The notes below the pieces were generated by a model. The model was not told the origin of the DNA and ran no database searches. It saw only the letters and a list, made by a program, of their open reading frames with translations. Source: Mesorhizobium loti (GTDB lineage Bacteria > Pseudomonadota > Alphaproteobacteria > Rhizobiales > Rhizobiaceae). Taken from it: DNA of 64,000 bases. Position 1 is the first letter of the stretch. Each line of letters opens with the position of its first letter. This document shows, piece after piece, positions 8,840-16,301 of this stretch. Position numbers and translations under genes: made by a program. The stretch covers positions 62,001 to 126,000 of the forward strand of contig NZ_QGGH01000008.1 in NCBI RefSeq assembly GCF_003148495.1. The letters run 5' to 3'.

Positions 8840-9609
8840 TCGATCCGCCCTGACAGCCAGTAGGCGGTCAGCCCGATCCATTCGCGGATGGCGATGGTGG
8901 TGGCCTGCAGCGAATCGGCTGGATTGTCGCGGAACAGGCCGATGCCTTCTTTGCCCGAGGTGCGATAGTCGACCGGCCAGGGAACAGTCGCAAAACCGGC
9001 CTTGTCGAACAGCGCCTTGGCGCGCGGCATATGGAAAGCCGAGGTCACCAGCAGCCAGGTCTCGCCGGGCTTCGGCGTTACCAACTCCTTGGTGAAGACC
9101 GCGTTCTCATAGGTGTTGCGGGATTTGTTTTCGAGGATCAGGCGATCGGCCGTCACGCCAAGCGCGGTGAGCAAGCGAGGGGCCGTGGCGGCGTCACCCT
9201 CGCCTTCGAGAAACAACTCGCCGGTGCCGCCGGAGACGATCACCTTGGCCGTGGGAAAGCGCCGGGCCAGAACCGCTGTCTCGACCATCCGATCGCCGCC
9301 ACTGTTCAGCTCATAGCCGCCTCGCACCAGATTGATGGCGCCCTCAAAACCGCCGCCGAGCACGACAATGCCGTCGACCTTTTCCGGCAGCGGCGGGCGC
9401 GCAAAGCGCTCTTCGAGCGGATTGAGCATCATGGCGCCGAGCGACGTCCAGGCCGACAGCGCAAGGATCAGAAATGCCAGCACGCCGCCGGTGGCCGCCA
9501 ACCGCCTTCGGCCGATCATGGCCGCGAGCAGTCCCGCCAGCAGCAGGAAGATCGCCAGATTGAGCGGCTGGATGAAGAACCAGAAGATCTTGGAGAGATA
9601 GAAGAACAT
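8812..9609 (-). CDS. YdcF/ElyC-like DUF218 membrane protein
   Basis: 265 residues. Two or three N-terminal membrane helices are followed by a periplasmic DUF218 domain with the signatures IVVLGGGFE, VSGGTGELFLEG, ENKSRNTYENA and LLVTSAFHMPRA. In E. coli the related ElyC (YcbC) affects envelope biogenesis and lipid-carrier metabolism; the exact reaction is not settled. The ATG at 9609 is preferred over an upstream one at 9663 because the protein then begins with the first membrane helix (MFFYLSKIFWF). Convergent with the DUF599 gene. Confidence 0.87.
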   Translation of the reverse strand: MFFYLSKIFWFFIQPLNLAIFLLLAGLLAAMIGRRRLAATGGVLAFLILALSAWTSLGAMMLNPLEERFARPPLPEKVDGIVVLGGGFEGAINLVRGGYELNSGGDRMVETAVLARRFPTAKVIVSGGTGELFLEGEGDAATAPRLLTALGVTADRLILENKSRNTYENAVFTKELVTPKPGETWLLVTSAFHMPRAKALFDKAGFATVPWPVDYRTSGKEGIGLFRDNPADSLQATTIAIREWIGLTAYWLSGRIDQPFPSPGG

Positions 9610-9616
9610 TGGCTGC

Positions 9617-10147
9617 CTATCGTCGGCTCGAATTCTCACGACCGATGAAGTGCTCGACGGCACTCGTCACAGCCTCGGCCTCGGGTCGGCTCAGCTCCCT
9701 GCCGAAAACAAGGACGCCGTTCGTGTTGGTCAACCTGATGACTTCCGACAGCCCCGCTTCATCCGTTGGATAGGTATGGTCGAGGATTTCGGTCTCAAGG
9801 TGCCCTTTCAAAGGCAATGACGAACGATTTCGCAAAGAACCCCTGACGTCGCGCACGGCTGCGGCGTTGGTTAGCCGCAGGGTTTCCTTGCCGAATACCA
9901 GCCAGATGAAATCCTTGCCGAGGAAATAGGTGAAAAGGGCAATGATCGCCGCGAACGACAGCAGGCCGAGAGTGCCGCTGGCGACGGTTGCGGGCGACGT
10001 GTCGGTCAATCCCATGTAGCCGGTGTAGGCAACGATCCCGGCCCCAATCAGAACGAAGCCCGTCCTGAAATCCGTGGTGCGTGGTGGGTTGGTAATCAGC
10101 AGTTCGTCTCCCGTCTCGACGATGGAAATGCGAGACGGGGGCGGCAT
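9617..10147 (-). CDS. Membrane protein of unknown function
   Basis: 176 residues with two adjacent membrane helices (about 31-53 and 58-78) between a short N-terminal strand region and a soluble C-terminal half. No known domain recognised. The ATG at 10147 follows the gatA stop by one base, so it is read as the last gene of the gatC-GNAT-gatA transcript. Frame and codon use agree with its neighbours. A second gene-like arrangement downstream (YdcF) starts 8 bp beyond its stop, so the transcript may extend through it. Confidence 0.7.
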   Translation of the reverse strand: MPPPSRISIVETGDELLITNPPRTTDFRTGFVLIGAGIVAYTGYMGLTDTSPATVASGTLGLLSFAAIIALFTYFLGKDFIWLVFGKETLRLTNAAAVRDVRGSLRNRSSLPLKGHLETEILDHTYPTDEAGLSEVIRLTNTNGVLVFGRELSRPEAEAVTSAVEHFIGRENSSRR

Positions 10148-10148
10148 G

Positions 10149-11714
10149 CTACCACCATTTCTCCGGCTGGAATGTGCCCGCCGCCTGCTCGATGACGGCA
10201 GCGGTCTGGAACAGGGTTTCCTCATCGAACGGCCGGCCGATGAGTTGCAGCCCGAGCGGCAGGCCCTTGGCGTCGAGCCCGGCGGGCACGGCAATGCCCG
10301 GCAGGCCGGCCATGTTCACGGTGACCGTGAAGATGTCGTTCAGGTACATCTTGACCGGATCGGCAGCCATGTCCTCGTCGGCGATGCCGAAGGCGGCGGA
10401 TGGCGTCGCCGGGGTCAGGATGACATCGACGCCGGCGGCGAAAACAGTCTCGAAATCGCGCTTGATCAGATTGCGCACTTTCTGCGCCTGCAAATAGTAG
10501 GCGTCGTAATAGCCGGCCGACAGCACATAGGTGCCGATCATGATGCGGCGCTTGACCTCGCGGCCGAAACCGGCGGCGCGGGTCTTCTCATACATGTCGA
10601 CGATATCCTTGCCCGGCACGCGCAAGCCGTAGCGGACGCCATCATAGCGGGCGAGGTTGGACGAAGCCTCGGCGGGCGCCACGATGTAATAGGCGGGCAG
10701 CGCGTATTTGGTGTGCGGCAGGGAAATGTCGACGATCTCGGCGCCGGCGTCCTTCAGCCAGGCAATGCCCTTCTGCCACAGCGCCTCGATCTCTTCGGGC
10801 ATGCCGTCGACACGGTATTCCCTGGGAATGCCGACCTTCATTCCCTTGATCGGCTTGCCGATCACCGCCTCATAATCCGGCACGGGCCGGTCGACCGACG
10901 TCGTGTCCTTCGGATCGACGGACGCCATCGACTTCAACAGGATCGCGGCATCGCGCACGTCGCGGGCGATCGGTCCGGCCTGGTCGAGCGACGAGGCGAA
11001 CGCGACGATGCCCCAGCGCGAGCAGCGGCCATAGGTCGGCTTGATGCCGACGGTGCCGGTGAAGGCGGCCGGCTGGCGGATCGAACCGCCAGTATCGGTC
11101 GCGGTCGCGCCGGCACACAGGAAGGCGGAGACTGCGGTTGCCGAACCGCCGGAAGAACCGCCCGGCACCAGTTGCGCATTGTCCAGGCTGCGGGCGGTCC
11201 TGGTGCCGCCGGCCGAGACGAAGCCGCCGTCACCCTGATGCGTTGTCGGCATCACCACCGTGTCGAGGCGCGAACGCCGCCACGGGTTGATCACCGGGCC
11301 ATAGTAGGACGTCTCGTTGGATGAGCCCATGGCGAACTCGTCCATGTTGAGCTTGCCCAGCATGACGGCGCCGTCGGCCCATAGATTTGATGTAACGGTC
11401 GATTCGTAGCGCGGCTTGAACCCGTCGAGCACATGGCTGCAGGCCTGCGTATGGACGCCTTCGGTGCCGAACAGGTCCTTGATGCCGAGCGGGATGCCTT
11501 CCAGCGCACCGCCCTCGCCCTTGACCAGCCTTGCGTCGGACGCCTTGGCCATGTCGCGCGCCTTGTCGCCGGTCACCGCGACATAGGCATTGAGCGCGGG
11601 ATTGGCGCGATCGATGGCCGAGAGATAGGCCTCGGTAATCTCGGTCGCGGTGATTTCCTTGCCGCGCAGCTTGGCGCGGGCCTGTGAAATCGTCAGCTGG
11701 GTCAGGTCGCTCAT
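10149..11714 (-). CDS. gatA: Asp-tRNA(Asn)/Glu-tRNA(Gln) amidotransferase subunit A
   Basis: Catalytic amidase of GatCAB, which hydrolyses glutamine and channels ammonia to convert misacylated Glu-tRNA(Gln)/Asp-tRNA(Asn). The amidase-signature triad is present: Lys79 in GIKDLFGTEG, the cis-Ser in LVPGGSSGGS (187/188) and the nucleophile Ser211 in TDTGGSIRQP. At 521 residues it is longer than most homologues because about 30 residues are inserted between PWRR (143-147) and LVPGGSSGG. The ATG at 11714 overlaps the stop of the upstream acetyltransferase as TGATG; the longer frame (to 11810) is rejected. gatB is not in the window, as usual when gatCA and gatB are unlinked. Confidence 0.96.
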   Translation of the reverse strand: MSDLTQLTISQARAKLRGKEITATEITEAYLSAIDRANPALNAYVAVTGDKARDMAKASDARLVKGEGGALEGIPLGIKDLFGTEGVHTQACSHVLDGFKPRYESTVTSNLWADGAVMLGKLNMDEFAMGSSNETSYYGPVINPWRRSRLDTVVMPTTHQGDGGFVSAGGTRTARSLDNAQLVPGGSSGGSATAVSAFLCAGATATDTGGSIRQPAAFTGTVGIKPTYGRCSRWGIVAFASSLDQAGPIARDVRDAAILLKSMASVDPKDTTSVDRPVPDYEAVIGKPIKGMKVGIPREYRVDGMPEEIEALWQKGIAWLKDAGAEIVDISLPHTKYALPAYYIVAPAEASSNLARYDGVRYGLRVPGKDIVDMYEKTRAAGFGREVKRRIMIGTYVLSAGYYDAYYLQAQKVRNLIKRDFETVFAAGVDVILTPATPSAAFGIADEDMAADPVKMYLNDIFTVTVNMAGLPGIAVPAGLDAKGLPLGLQLIGRPFDEETLFQTAAVIEQAAGTFQPEKWW

Positions 11715-12169
11715 CAAAGGCTCTTTTCGTAAAACACCGACCACTCGGAATCGGGATAATCCAGCACCGGGCCGCAGCGCGAAAACCCGGCGCGTTCGTA
11801 GACGGTCCACGCGGCGGGATGACGATCGCCCGTCTCCAGCACCAGGCGCTTCAGCCCCTCATTGCGTGCCAGCGTCTCGACCCGCTCGACGATCCTGGCG
11901 CCGATCTTCTGCCCGCGATGCGACGGCCGCGTGTACATGCGCTTGACCTCGCCGATGGCGCCGTCATGGCGTTTCAGCGCACCGCAGCCGATGGCCAGGC
12001 CATTATCGCGGGCGATGAAAACGGTCGTATCCTCACTGGCCATCTGCTCGACCGTCAGATGGTAGCAGTGCTCCGGCGGCGTCAGTTCGAGCAAGGTCTC
12101 GTTGAGTTCCTTGACCAGCCCGCGCACATCGTCCTGCAGCGGCGTTTCAATGGCGATCTCGATTGCCAT
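11714..12169 (-). CDS. GNAT family N-acetyltransferase
   Basis: 151-residue GNAT enzyme that would transfer an acetyl group from acetyl-CoA. The acetyl-CoA pyrophosphate loop is visible as RGQKIGARIVERVE (Q/RxxGxG/A), preceded by the VKRMYTRPSHRG strand and followed by the LVLETGDRHPAAWTVYERAGF segment typical of motif B. It sits between gatC (7 bp upstream) and gatA (stop/start overlap TGATG), so it is an integral member of that operon. The substrate is unknown; position suggests, but does not prove, a link to translation or glutamine/glutamate metabolism. Confidence 0.88.
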   Translation of the reverse strand: MAIEIAIETPLQDDVRGLVKELNETLLELTPPEHCYHLTVEQMASEDTTVFIARDNGLAIGCGALKRHDGAIGEVKRMYTRPSHRGQKIGARIVERVETLARNEGLKRLVLETGDRHPAAWTVYERAGFSRCGPVLDYPDSEWSVFYEKSL

Positions 12170-12176
12170 CGGCCGG

Positions 12177-12464
12177 CTACTCCACTACCTTCGGCACGAG
12201 GAAGAAATTCTCTTCGGTCGCTGGCGCATTGGCGACGATGTCCGCCGCCTTGCCACCGTCGGTGACAACATCCTGGCGCTTCTTCATCTCCATCGGCGTC
12301 ACCGAGGTCATCGGCTCGACGCCGGAAACGTCGACCTCGTTCAGCTGTTCGACGAAGCCCAGAATGGCGTTCAGCTCGCCGGTCATGCGTTTGGCATCTT
12401 CTTCGCTCACCGCGATGCGGGCGAGACGCGCGACGCGCTTCACTGTCTGAAGATCTACGGACAT
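12177..12464 (-). CDS. gatC: Asp-tRNA(Asn)/Glu-tRNA(Gln) amidotransferase subunit C
   Basis: 95-residue scaffold subunit that wraps around GatA and ties it to GatB. The sequence shows the family pattern VKRVARLARIAVSEEDA, ILGFVEQLNEVD, VEPMTSVTPM and the C-terminal FFLVPKVVE. The ATG at 12464 gives the usual length of 95; upstream extension to 12524 has no support. It is the first gene of the operon gatC-GNAT-gatA-membrane protein. Confidence 0.96.
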   Translation of the reverse strand: MSVDLQTVKRVARLARIAVSEEDAKRMTGELNAILGFVEQLNEVDVSGVEPMTSVTPMEMKKRQDVVTDGGKAADIVANAPATEENFFLVPKVVE

Positions 12465-12540
12465 GTTTCTGCCTCGGGGAAAACCAGTTCGGGCTATAGC
12501 GGCGCCGCGCGCGCTGCGCAACATGCATCGTGCCGGGTGC

Positions 12541-12655
12541 TAGGCCTAAAGCGCGTCGAGTTTGAACGGATTCAAGCGACGCGCTTTAGGTCTTTGTTTT
12601 CATGCACGTCGTTCTCCCAAAACCGGAACCACTTTTGGGCGACGTGCATTAGGCC
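12541..12655. repeat. Two-hairpin intergenic palindromic repeat (rhizobial mosaic type)
   Basis: Two consecutive inverted repeats: CCTAAAGCGCGTCG (12545-12558) pairs perfectly with 12577-12590, and ATGCACGTCG (12602-12611) with 12640-12649, reinforced by CCCAAAA/TTTTGGG inside. AGGCC occurs at both outer ends. The layout and wording match the short palindromic elements scattered in large numbers between genes of Mesorhizobium and other rhizobia. It lies between gatC and the radical SAM gene and contains no ORF. Confidence 0.8.
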
Positions 12656-12662
12656 GCAGTGC

Positions 12663-13505
12663 TCACCCGGTCCTTGGGACGACGCAAAGGGTTAGGCAAT
12701 TCGAAAAGCGCTGTTTTGCCGGACACATGCCGCACGCGTCCTCGTCCTCGAGCGCGGCGAATGCCTGCAATTCGGCCTCGGAGCAGCCCGGTTCGAGCGG
12801 CCGATAGGCGAGATAGGGATCCCATTTCTCCGACAGGCGATATTTCGCGTTCTGCATCGGCAGATAGGCCAGCGGTGCGCATTTCCAGATTTGCCCGTCA
12901 TGCAGTTGCTTGCAGTGGCGAGCCGGGCAGATTTCCCAACTGGCGCGAGTGTCACGGTCCTCGAATGGCAACATGGCATTGCCAAAGCCCTCGTAGCGTC
13001 GGGTCCAGTTCTTGTCCGAAGGGCGTATCTCGAGACGCAATTTGTGGTTCCGCTGCCATCCCTCCAGCAATTCGAAAACCGGCTTCAGCCTCTCCCGGTA
13101 ATCCTCGGAATCATGATGGACCGACACGACCAACCGTGCATCGGGATCGGCGGCAAGGATCGCCGGCAGCGACGGGTGACGATGCAGGAAGAAGCCGTTG
13201 CTGACGATCTCTATATGGGCACGCGGCCAGTGCCGCCGCACCAACCCGACAAAGCCCGGCAGTTGCGGATGAATGCTGGGCTCTCCTCCAAGCAGGCTGA
13301 AGCGCGTCACTGACACCCGTCGGCTCCAAAGCCCCATCCAGCGGTCCGCCTCCTCGAGCGAGACGGTGCCGGCATGGGCGTGATTGGAGTAGTGCGAGCA
13401 GCTTTCGCAGGACAGATTGCAGCCATGCGCGACATGCAGTTCCAGTTTTCGGAACACGGGCCGCTCGCCGCGAAGAAGTGCACTCACCCTTTGCAGCATC
13501 GTCAT
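12663..13505 (-). CDS. Radical SAM protein
   Basis: 280 residues. The radical SAM cluster motif CNLSCESC (Cys29, Cys33, Cys36) is followed by LLGGEPSIHP, the SAM-binding GGE, and by a TIM-barrel pattern. Two further groups of cysteines (ICPARHC then C in IWKCAP; CGMC and CLTLC near the C-terminus) suggest auxiliary cluster binding as in SPASM/Twitch enzymes, which modify peptides or small molecules. The ATG at 13505 overlaps the stop of the upstream secreted-protein gene (ATGA), so translation is coupled. No classical RiPP precursor or transporter is adjacent. Substrate unknown. Confidence 0.86.
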   Translation of the reverse strand: MTMLQRVSALLRGERPVFRKLELHVAHGCNLSCESCSHYSNHAHAGTVSLEEADRWMGLWSRRVSVTRFSLLGGEPSIHPQLPGFVGLVRRHWPRAHIEIVSNGFFLHRHPSLPAILAADPDARLVVSVHHDSEDYRERLKPVFELLEGWQRNHKLRLEIRPSDKNWTRRYEGFGNAMLPFEDRDTRASWEICPARHCKQLHDGQIWKCAPLAYLPMQNAKYRLSEKWDPYLAYRPLEPGCSEAELQAFAALEDEDACGMCPAKQRFSNCLTLCVVPRTG

Positions 13506-13918
13506 GGCAGGGCAACGCCGTCGCACAGATAGTAGCTGCCGCTGTTGCCGCGTGCCTCGCTTTCGTCGTCGACCGGCCGGACCGATACGAGATCGACTTG
13601 CTTGGCGTTCATTTGCGTCACCGAGAGGACATCCGGGAAGACATAGCCCGGTTCCTGGCAGATGGCCGTCACCGCCCAGCTCGGCGAAGCCGCCGCCTTG
13701 CTGACCTGCAGGAACTCGCAATTGTATTCGACGCCTTGCAGCCCGTGCGCCGAAAGCACGATGTTGCCGGCGTCGATCAGCGTTTGCAGCGTGTCCTTTT
13801 TGGCCTGTTTGCAAAGCTCCTCGGACTGAAGGTAGACGCCCTCAATGAAATCATCCGCTGCGAGCGCGGGCGACGCCGCGACCAACATGGACACGCAAAG
13901 AGATCGTCCCAACACCAT
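13502..13918 (-). CDS. Small secreted protein coupled to the radical SAM gene
   Basis: 138 residues with a clean signal peptide (MVLGRSLCVSMLVAASPALA, cleavage after ALA) and a mature part of about 118 residues containing four cysteines (SEELCKQ, EYNCEF, VTAICQE, YYLCDG), enough for two disulfides or for metal binding. No known domain recognised. Its stop overlaps the radical SAM start by ATGA, so the two proteins are made together, though one is exported and the other cytoplasmic. Whether it is a substrate, or merely a neighbour, cannot be told from sequence. Confidence 0.75.
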   Translation of the reverse strand: MVLGRSLCVSMLVAASPALAADDFIEGVYLQSEELCKQAKKDTLQTLIDAGNIVLSAHGLQGVEYNCEFLQVSKAAASPSWAVTAICQEPGYVFPDVLSVTQMNAKQVDLVSVRPVDDESEARGNSGSYYLCDGVALP

Positions 13919-13942
13919 GGATTTATTCCGCTTTAGCTGCCT

Positions 13943-14650
13943 CTAAATTGTAATCGTCTCACCGATTTTCGGCAATGCCACTTTGATGCCGGATCCTTCC
14001 AGGCCGGCCTCGAACTTGTCGGCGGTCGGATCGATCATCGGAAAGGTGCCGAAGTGACAGGGAACCACTGTGTCGAACTTGAAGAAGCGGCGGCAGGCAA
14101 GTGCCGCCACCGCACCGCCCATGGTGAAGCGATCGCCGATCGGCACGACCCCGATCTTCGGCTCATGCAACTCGTTGATCAGCGCCATGTCGGAAAAGAT
14201 GTCGGTGTCGCCCATATGGTAGAGCGTTTTGTCTTCCGGGAAATGCAGGACGAGGCCGCCCGGATTGCCGAGATAGGTGTTCTGGCCGCCCTCACCAGGG
14301 AACGAGGACGAGTGCAGCGCCTGGACGAAAGTGGTGGTGAAGCTGCCGCAATCGACGGTGCCGCCGATGTTGCCTGGGTTGATCTTCTTGTCGCTGACAC
14401 CCTTGCCGACCAGATACATGCAGATCTCGAAATTGGCGACCAGCTGGGCGCCGCTTTTGCCGAGCACTTCCACGGCGCCGCTGATGTGGTCACTGTGGCC
14501 ATGCGTCAACAGCACATGCGTGATGCCCTCAGCCGGTCCCTCCCAGCCGCCCGTCCAGGACGGATTGCCGATCAGATAGGGGTCGATGAGGATCTTGGCG
14601 TCAGCCGTTTCGATACGAAAGGCCGAGTGGCCGTACCAGGTCAGTTTCAT
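13943..14650 (-). CDS. UPF0173 metal-dependent hydrolase (metallo-beta-lactamase fold)
   Basis: 235 residues, the normal length for UPF0173/YtkL-type hydrolases. The metal motif is LLTHGHSDHISGA (HxHxDH) with further ligands in VQALHSS, YHMGDTDIFSDM and CHFGTFP. Cytoplasmic; substrate undefined, relatives being L-ascorbate-6-phosphate lactonase-like. The ATG at 14650 has GAGGA 9 bases upstream; the longer frame to 14746 lacks a ribosome site. Divergent from ruvX. Confidence 0.9.
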   Translation of the reverse strand: MKLTWYGHSAFRIETADAKILIDPYLIGNPSWTGGWEGPAEGITHVLLTHGHSDHISGAVEVLGKSGAQLVANFEICMYLVGKGVSDKKINPGNIGGTVDCGSFTTTFVQALHSSSFPGEGGQNTYLGNPGGLVLHFPEDKTLYHMGDTDIFSDMALINELHEPKIGVVPIGDRFTMGGAVAALACRRFFKFDTVVPCHFGTFPMIDPTADKFEAGLEGSGIKVALPKIGETITI

Positions 14651-14772
14651 AAATGCATTCCTCGATTTTTGGCGTGCCAAAGGATAGAACGCCGATAGCC
14701 CCGAGATCAAAGGGTTACTGTGTCCGTTGTGCGTTTGAGAGAACACATGGCGGTGAAAGGTGAGGACGGCCG

Positions 14773-15279
14773 TTGGGCATTATCACGATAGAGGAATTGC
14801 CGGCGCGGCTGGCCGGCGGCAAGACGCTGGCAGGGCTTGACCTCGGCGACAAGACGATCGGCGTCGCGATCTCGGACCAGAGGTTTTCCTTCGCCCATCC
14901 GCGCCCGGTCATCATGCGAAGGAAATTCTCGCTCGATGCGGCGGTCCTGCTCGCCTTGCTGCAGAAGGAGAATGCCGGCGCGGTGGTGATTGGGCTGCCG
15001 ATCAATATGGACGGGTCGGAAGGGCCGCGTGCGCAGAAATCGCGCGCCTTCGTCCGCAACATGGCGCAGATGAGCGACCTGCCCTTCGTGCTCTGGGATG
15101 AAAGGCTATCGACGGTCGCGGCCGAAAGGACGCTGATCGAGATGGATTTCTCGCGCCGCAAGCGCGCCGGCAAGATCGATTCGGCGGCAGCCGCGTTTAT
15201 TCTGCAGGGAGTTTTGGACCGGCTTCAGTCGCTCCACGCATCCGCTCGAACGGAATCGGACCCGCCCAGCGCTGTTTGA
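14773..15279 (+). CDS. ruvX: Holliday junction resolvase-like RuvX (YqgF)
   Basis: 168-residue RNase H-fold nuclease of the YqgF family, implicated in 16S rRNA 5'-end maturation and/or Holliday junction processing. Motifs visible: GLDLGDKTIGVAISD (first catalytic Asp), VVIGLPINMDGSEG, FVLWDERLSTVAAE (acidic DER) and KIDSAAAAFILQG. The start is a TTG at 14773 with GAGG 7 bp upstream; the nearby ATG at 14747 is out of frame. The last 83 bp overlap the convergent small membrane-protein gene on the other strand. Usually ruvX follows gatC loci in rhizobia at a distance, as here. Confidence 0.93.
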   Translation: MGIITIEELPARLAGGKTLAGLDLGDKTIGVAISDQRFSFAHPRPVIMRRKFSLDAAVLLALLQKENAGAVVIGLPINMDGSEGPRAQKSRAFVRNMAQMSDLPFVLWDERLSTVAAERTLIEMDFSRRKRAGKIDSAAAAFILQGVLDRLQSLHASARTESDPPSAV

Positions 15280-15538
15280 CCCAGCCGGCGATTTCGCGGC
15301 GACGGCGGAATGCCCACAGCGCCATCAGCAGAAACCCGTCGAAGATGCACGTCTTCGCCACCATGCCGGGAATGATCGCCGGATCGATGCCGAGCATCTG
15401 ACCATAGAGCTGGAAGAAGAAGTCGTGCATCTGTCGGCTGAGCATGGTGTAGCCGAAATTCATGTCATTGGCCGACAGGTAGAACCAGCCCCAGAAAATC
15501 GCCATCGGAGCCGCCCAGAATGCGAAGATGTAACGCAT
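15197..15538 (-). CDS. Small membrane protein, DUF6105-like
   Basis: 113 residues with an N-terminal membrane helix (MRYIFAFWAAPMAIFWGWFY) and a second hydrophobic segment (about 57-78), ending in a basic tail. It resembles a Rhizobiales-specific family I recall as DUF6105, function unknown. The start overlaps the stop of the upstream membrane gene as TGATG, so the two are translated as a pair. The 3' end overlaps ruvX on the other strand by 83 bp, which is unusual but both frames are well formed. Confidence 0.7.
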   Translation of the reverse strand: MRYIFAFWAAPMAIFWGWFYLSANDMNFGYTMLSRQMHDFFFQLYGQMLGIDPAIIPGMVAKTCIFDGFLLMALWAFRRRREIAGWVKQRWAGPIPFERMRGATEAGPKLPAE

Positions 15539-16107
15539 CAGCGGCCTCCCCTGGGATTGGAGCCCGTCTTAGAGACCGTTCGGCCCGATATGAGTGAAAG
15601 CAGCGAATTGTGGGCCGCGGCCTTTGCCATGCCGTGCGCGACGGCGCGGACTTCGCCCTCGCCCGAAGCCGCTGCCGCAACCACGGACCGCCGCTCGGCA
15701 AGCATGGCGACATAGGACGCCAGAAGTGCTGCCAACTGCACGGCGACAGCCATGAACAGCCCGTTGATGCCTTGCGCGGCGCCACCGATGACGATCAGCG
15801 ACAACACGCCGGATGCGGAGATGAAGGCGATGCGGGCAACGCTGTCAGCGCCAGGGCTGGCTGCGTCGTTGATCAGGGCTTCGACAAAGGCCCAGAAGAA
15901 CAGCACGGAGACGACAAGCAATGCGGTGGCAAGCGGCGCCACGACAACGACGTTGTCGAGGTCGACGAAGCGGGTACCCTCGATTGTGGTACCCAACACG
16001 CCGAGCGCCGCCGCCACGCCGCGGTTTCCGTCGATGCAGATGAGCGCAAGCAGGGCGAAAACGATCGCCCAGTGCAACGCCAGAAAAGAGGTCAGTACCT
16101 GTCGCAT
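15538..16107 (-). CDS. Multi-pass membrane protein of unknown function
   Basis: 189 residues with four hydrophobic helices (about 5-24, 54-76, 92-113 and 118-138) and a polar C-terminal tail. No signature of a transporter or enzyme is seen. The ATG at 16107 is the first that gives a normal membrane N-terminus; the frame is open to 16152. It is coupled by TGATG to the downstream small membrane protein, suggesting a two-protein membrane complex. Nothing in the context names a role. The 190 bp upstream hold only a possible promoter and the AidB-like gene terminator. Confidence 0.7.
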   Translation of the reverse strand: MRQVLTSFLALHWAIVFALLALICIDGNRGVAAALGVLGTTIEGTRFVDLDNVVVVAPLATALLVVSVLFFWAFVEALINDAASPGADSVARIAFISASGVLSLIVIGGAAQGINGLFMAVAVQLAALLASYVAMLAERRSVVAAAASGEGEVRAVAHGMAKAAAHNSLLSLISGRTVSKTGSNPRGGR

Positions 16108-16262
16108 CGGTATTCCTGCTTCGCAAAGCAAGGGACGGCCAATTTGAACCATTCCCTGCTTTCGCCGGGACAGTGGGCCTTGCCGCTCGCCATCGCAACG
16201 GAAACCATTTGTTAAGGTTAACGGCGATTAGCTATACGCGTGAGGATACAGACCAACGCCTC

Positions 16263-16287
16263 AAAACCGTGGATGGCGCCGGTTTTT
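16263..16287 (-). terminator. Probable terminator of the AidB-like gene
   Basis: AAAACCG (16263-16269) pairs with CGGTTTT (16280-16286) around a 10-base loop, 15 bp past the stop of the acyl-CoA dehydrogenase gene, with a run of T in the stem end on the minus strand. Confidence 0.45.
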
Positions 16288-16301
16288 GCGATGCTCGCGG
16301 C

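Noticed and set aside
12541..12655. Possible CRISPR or phage element because of repeated hairpins
   Set aside because: Only two unlike hairpins, no spacers and no cas genes; matches the known rhizobial intergenic repeat type.
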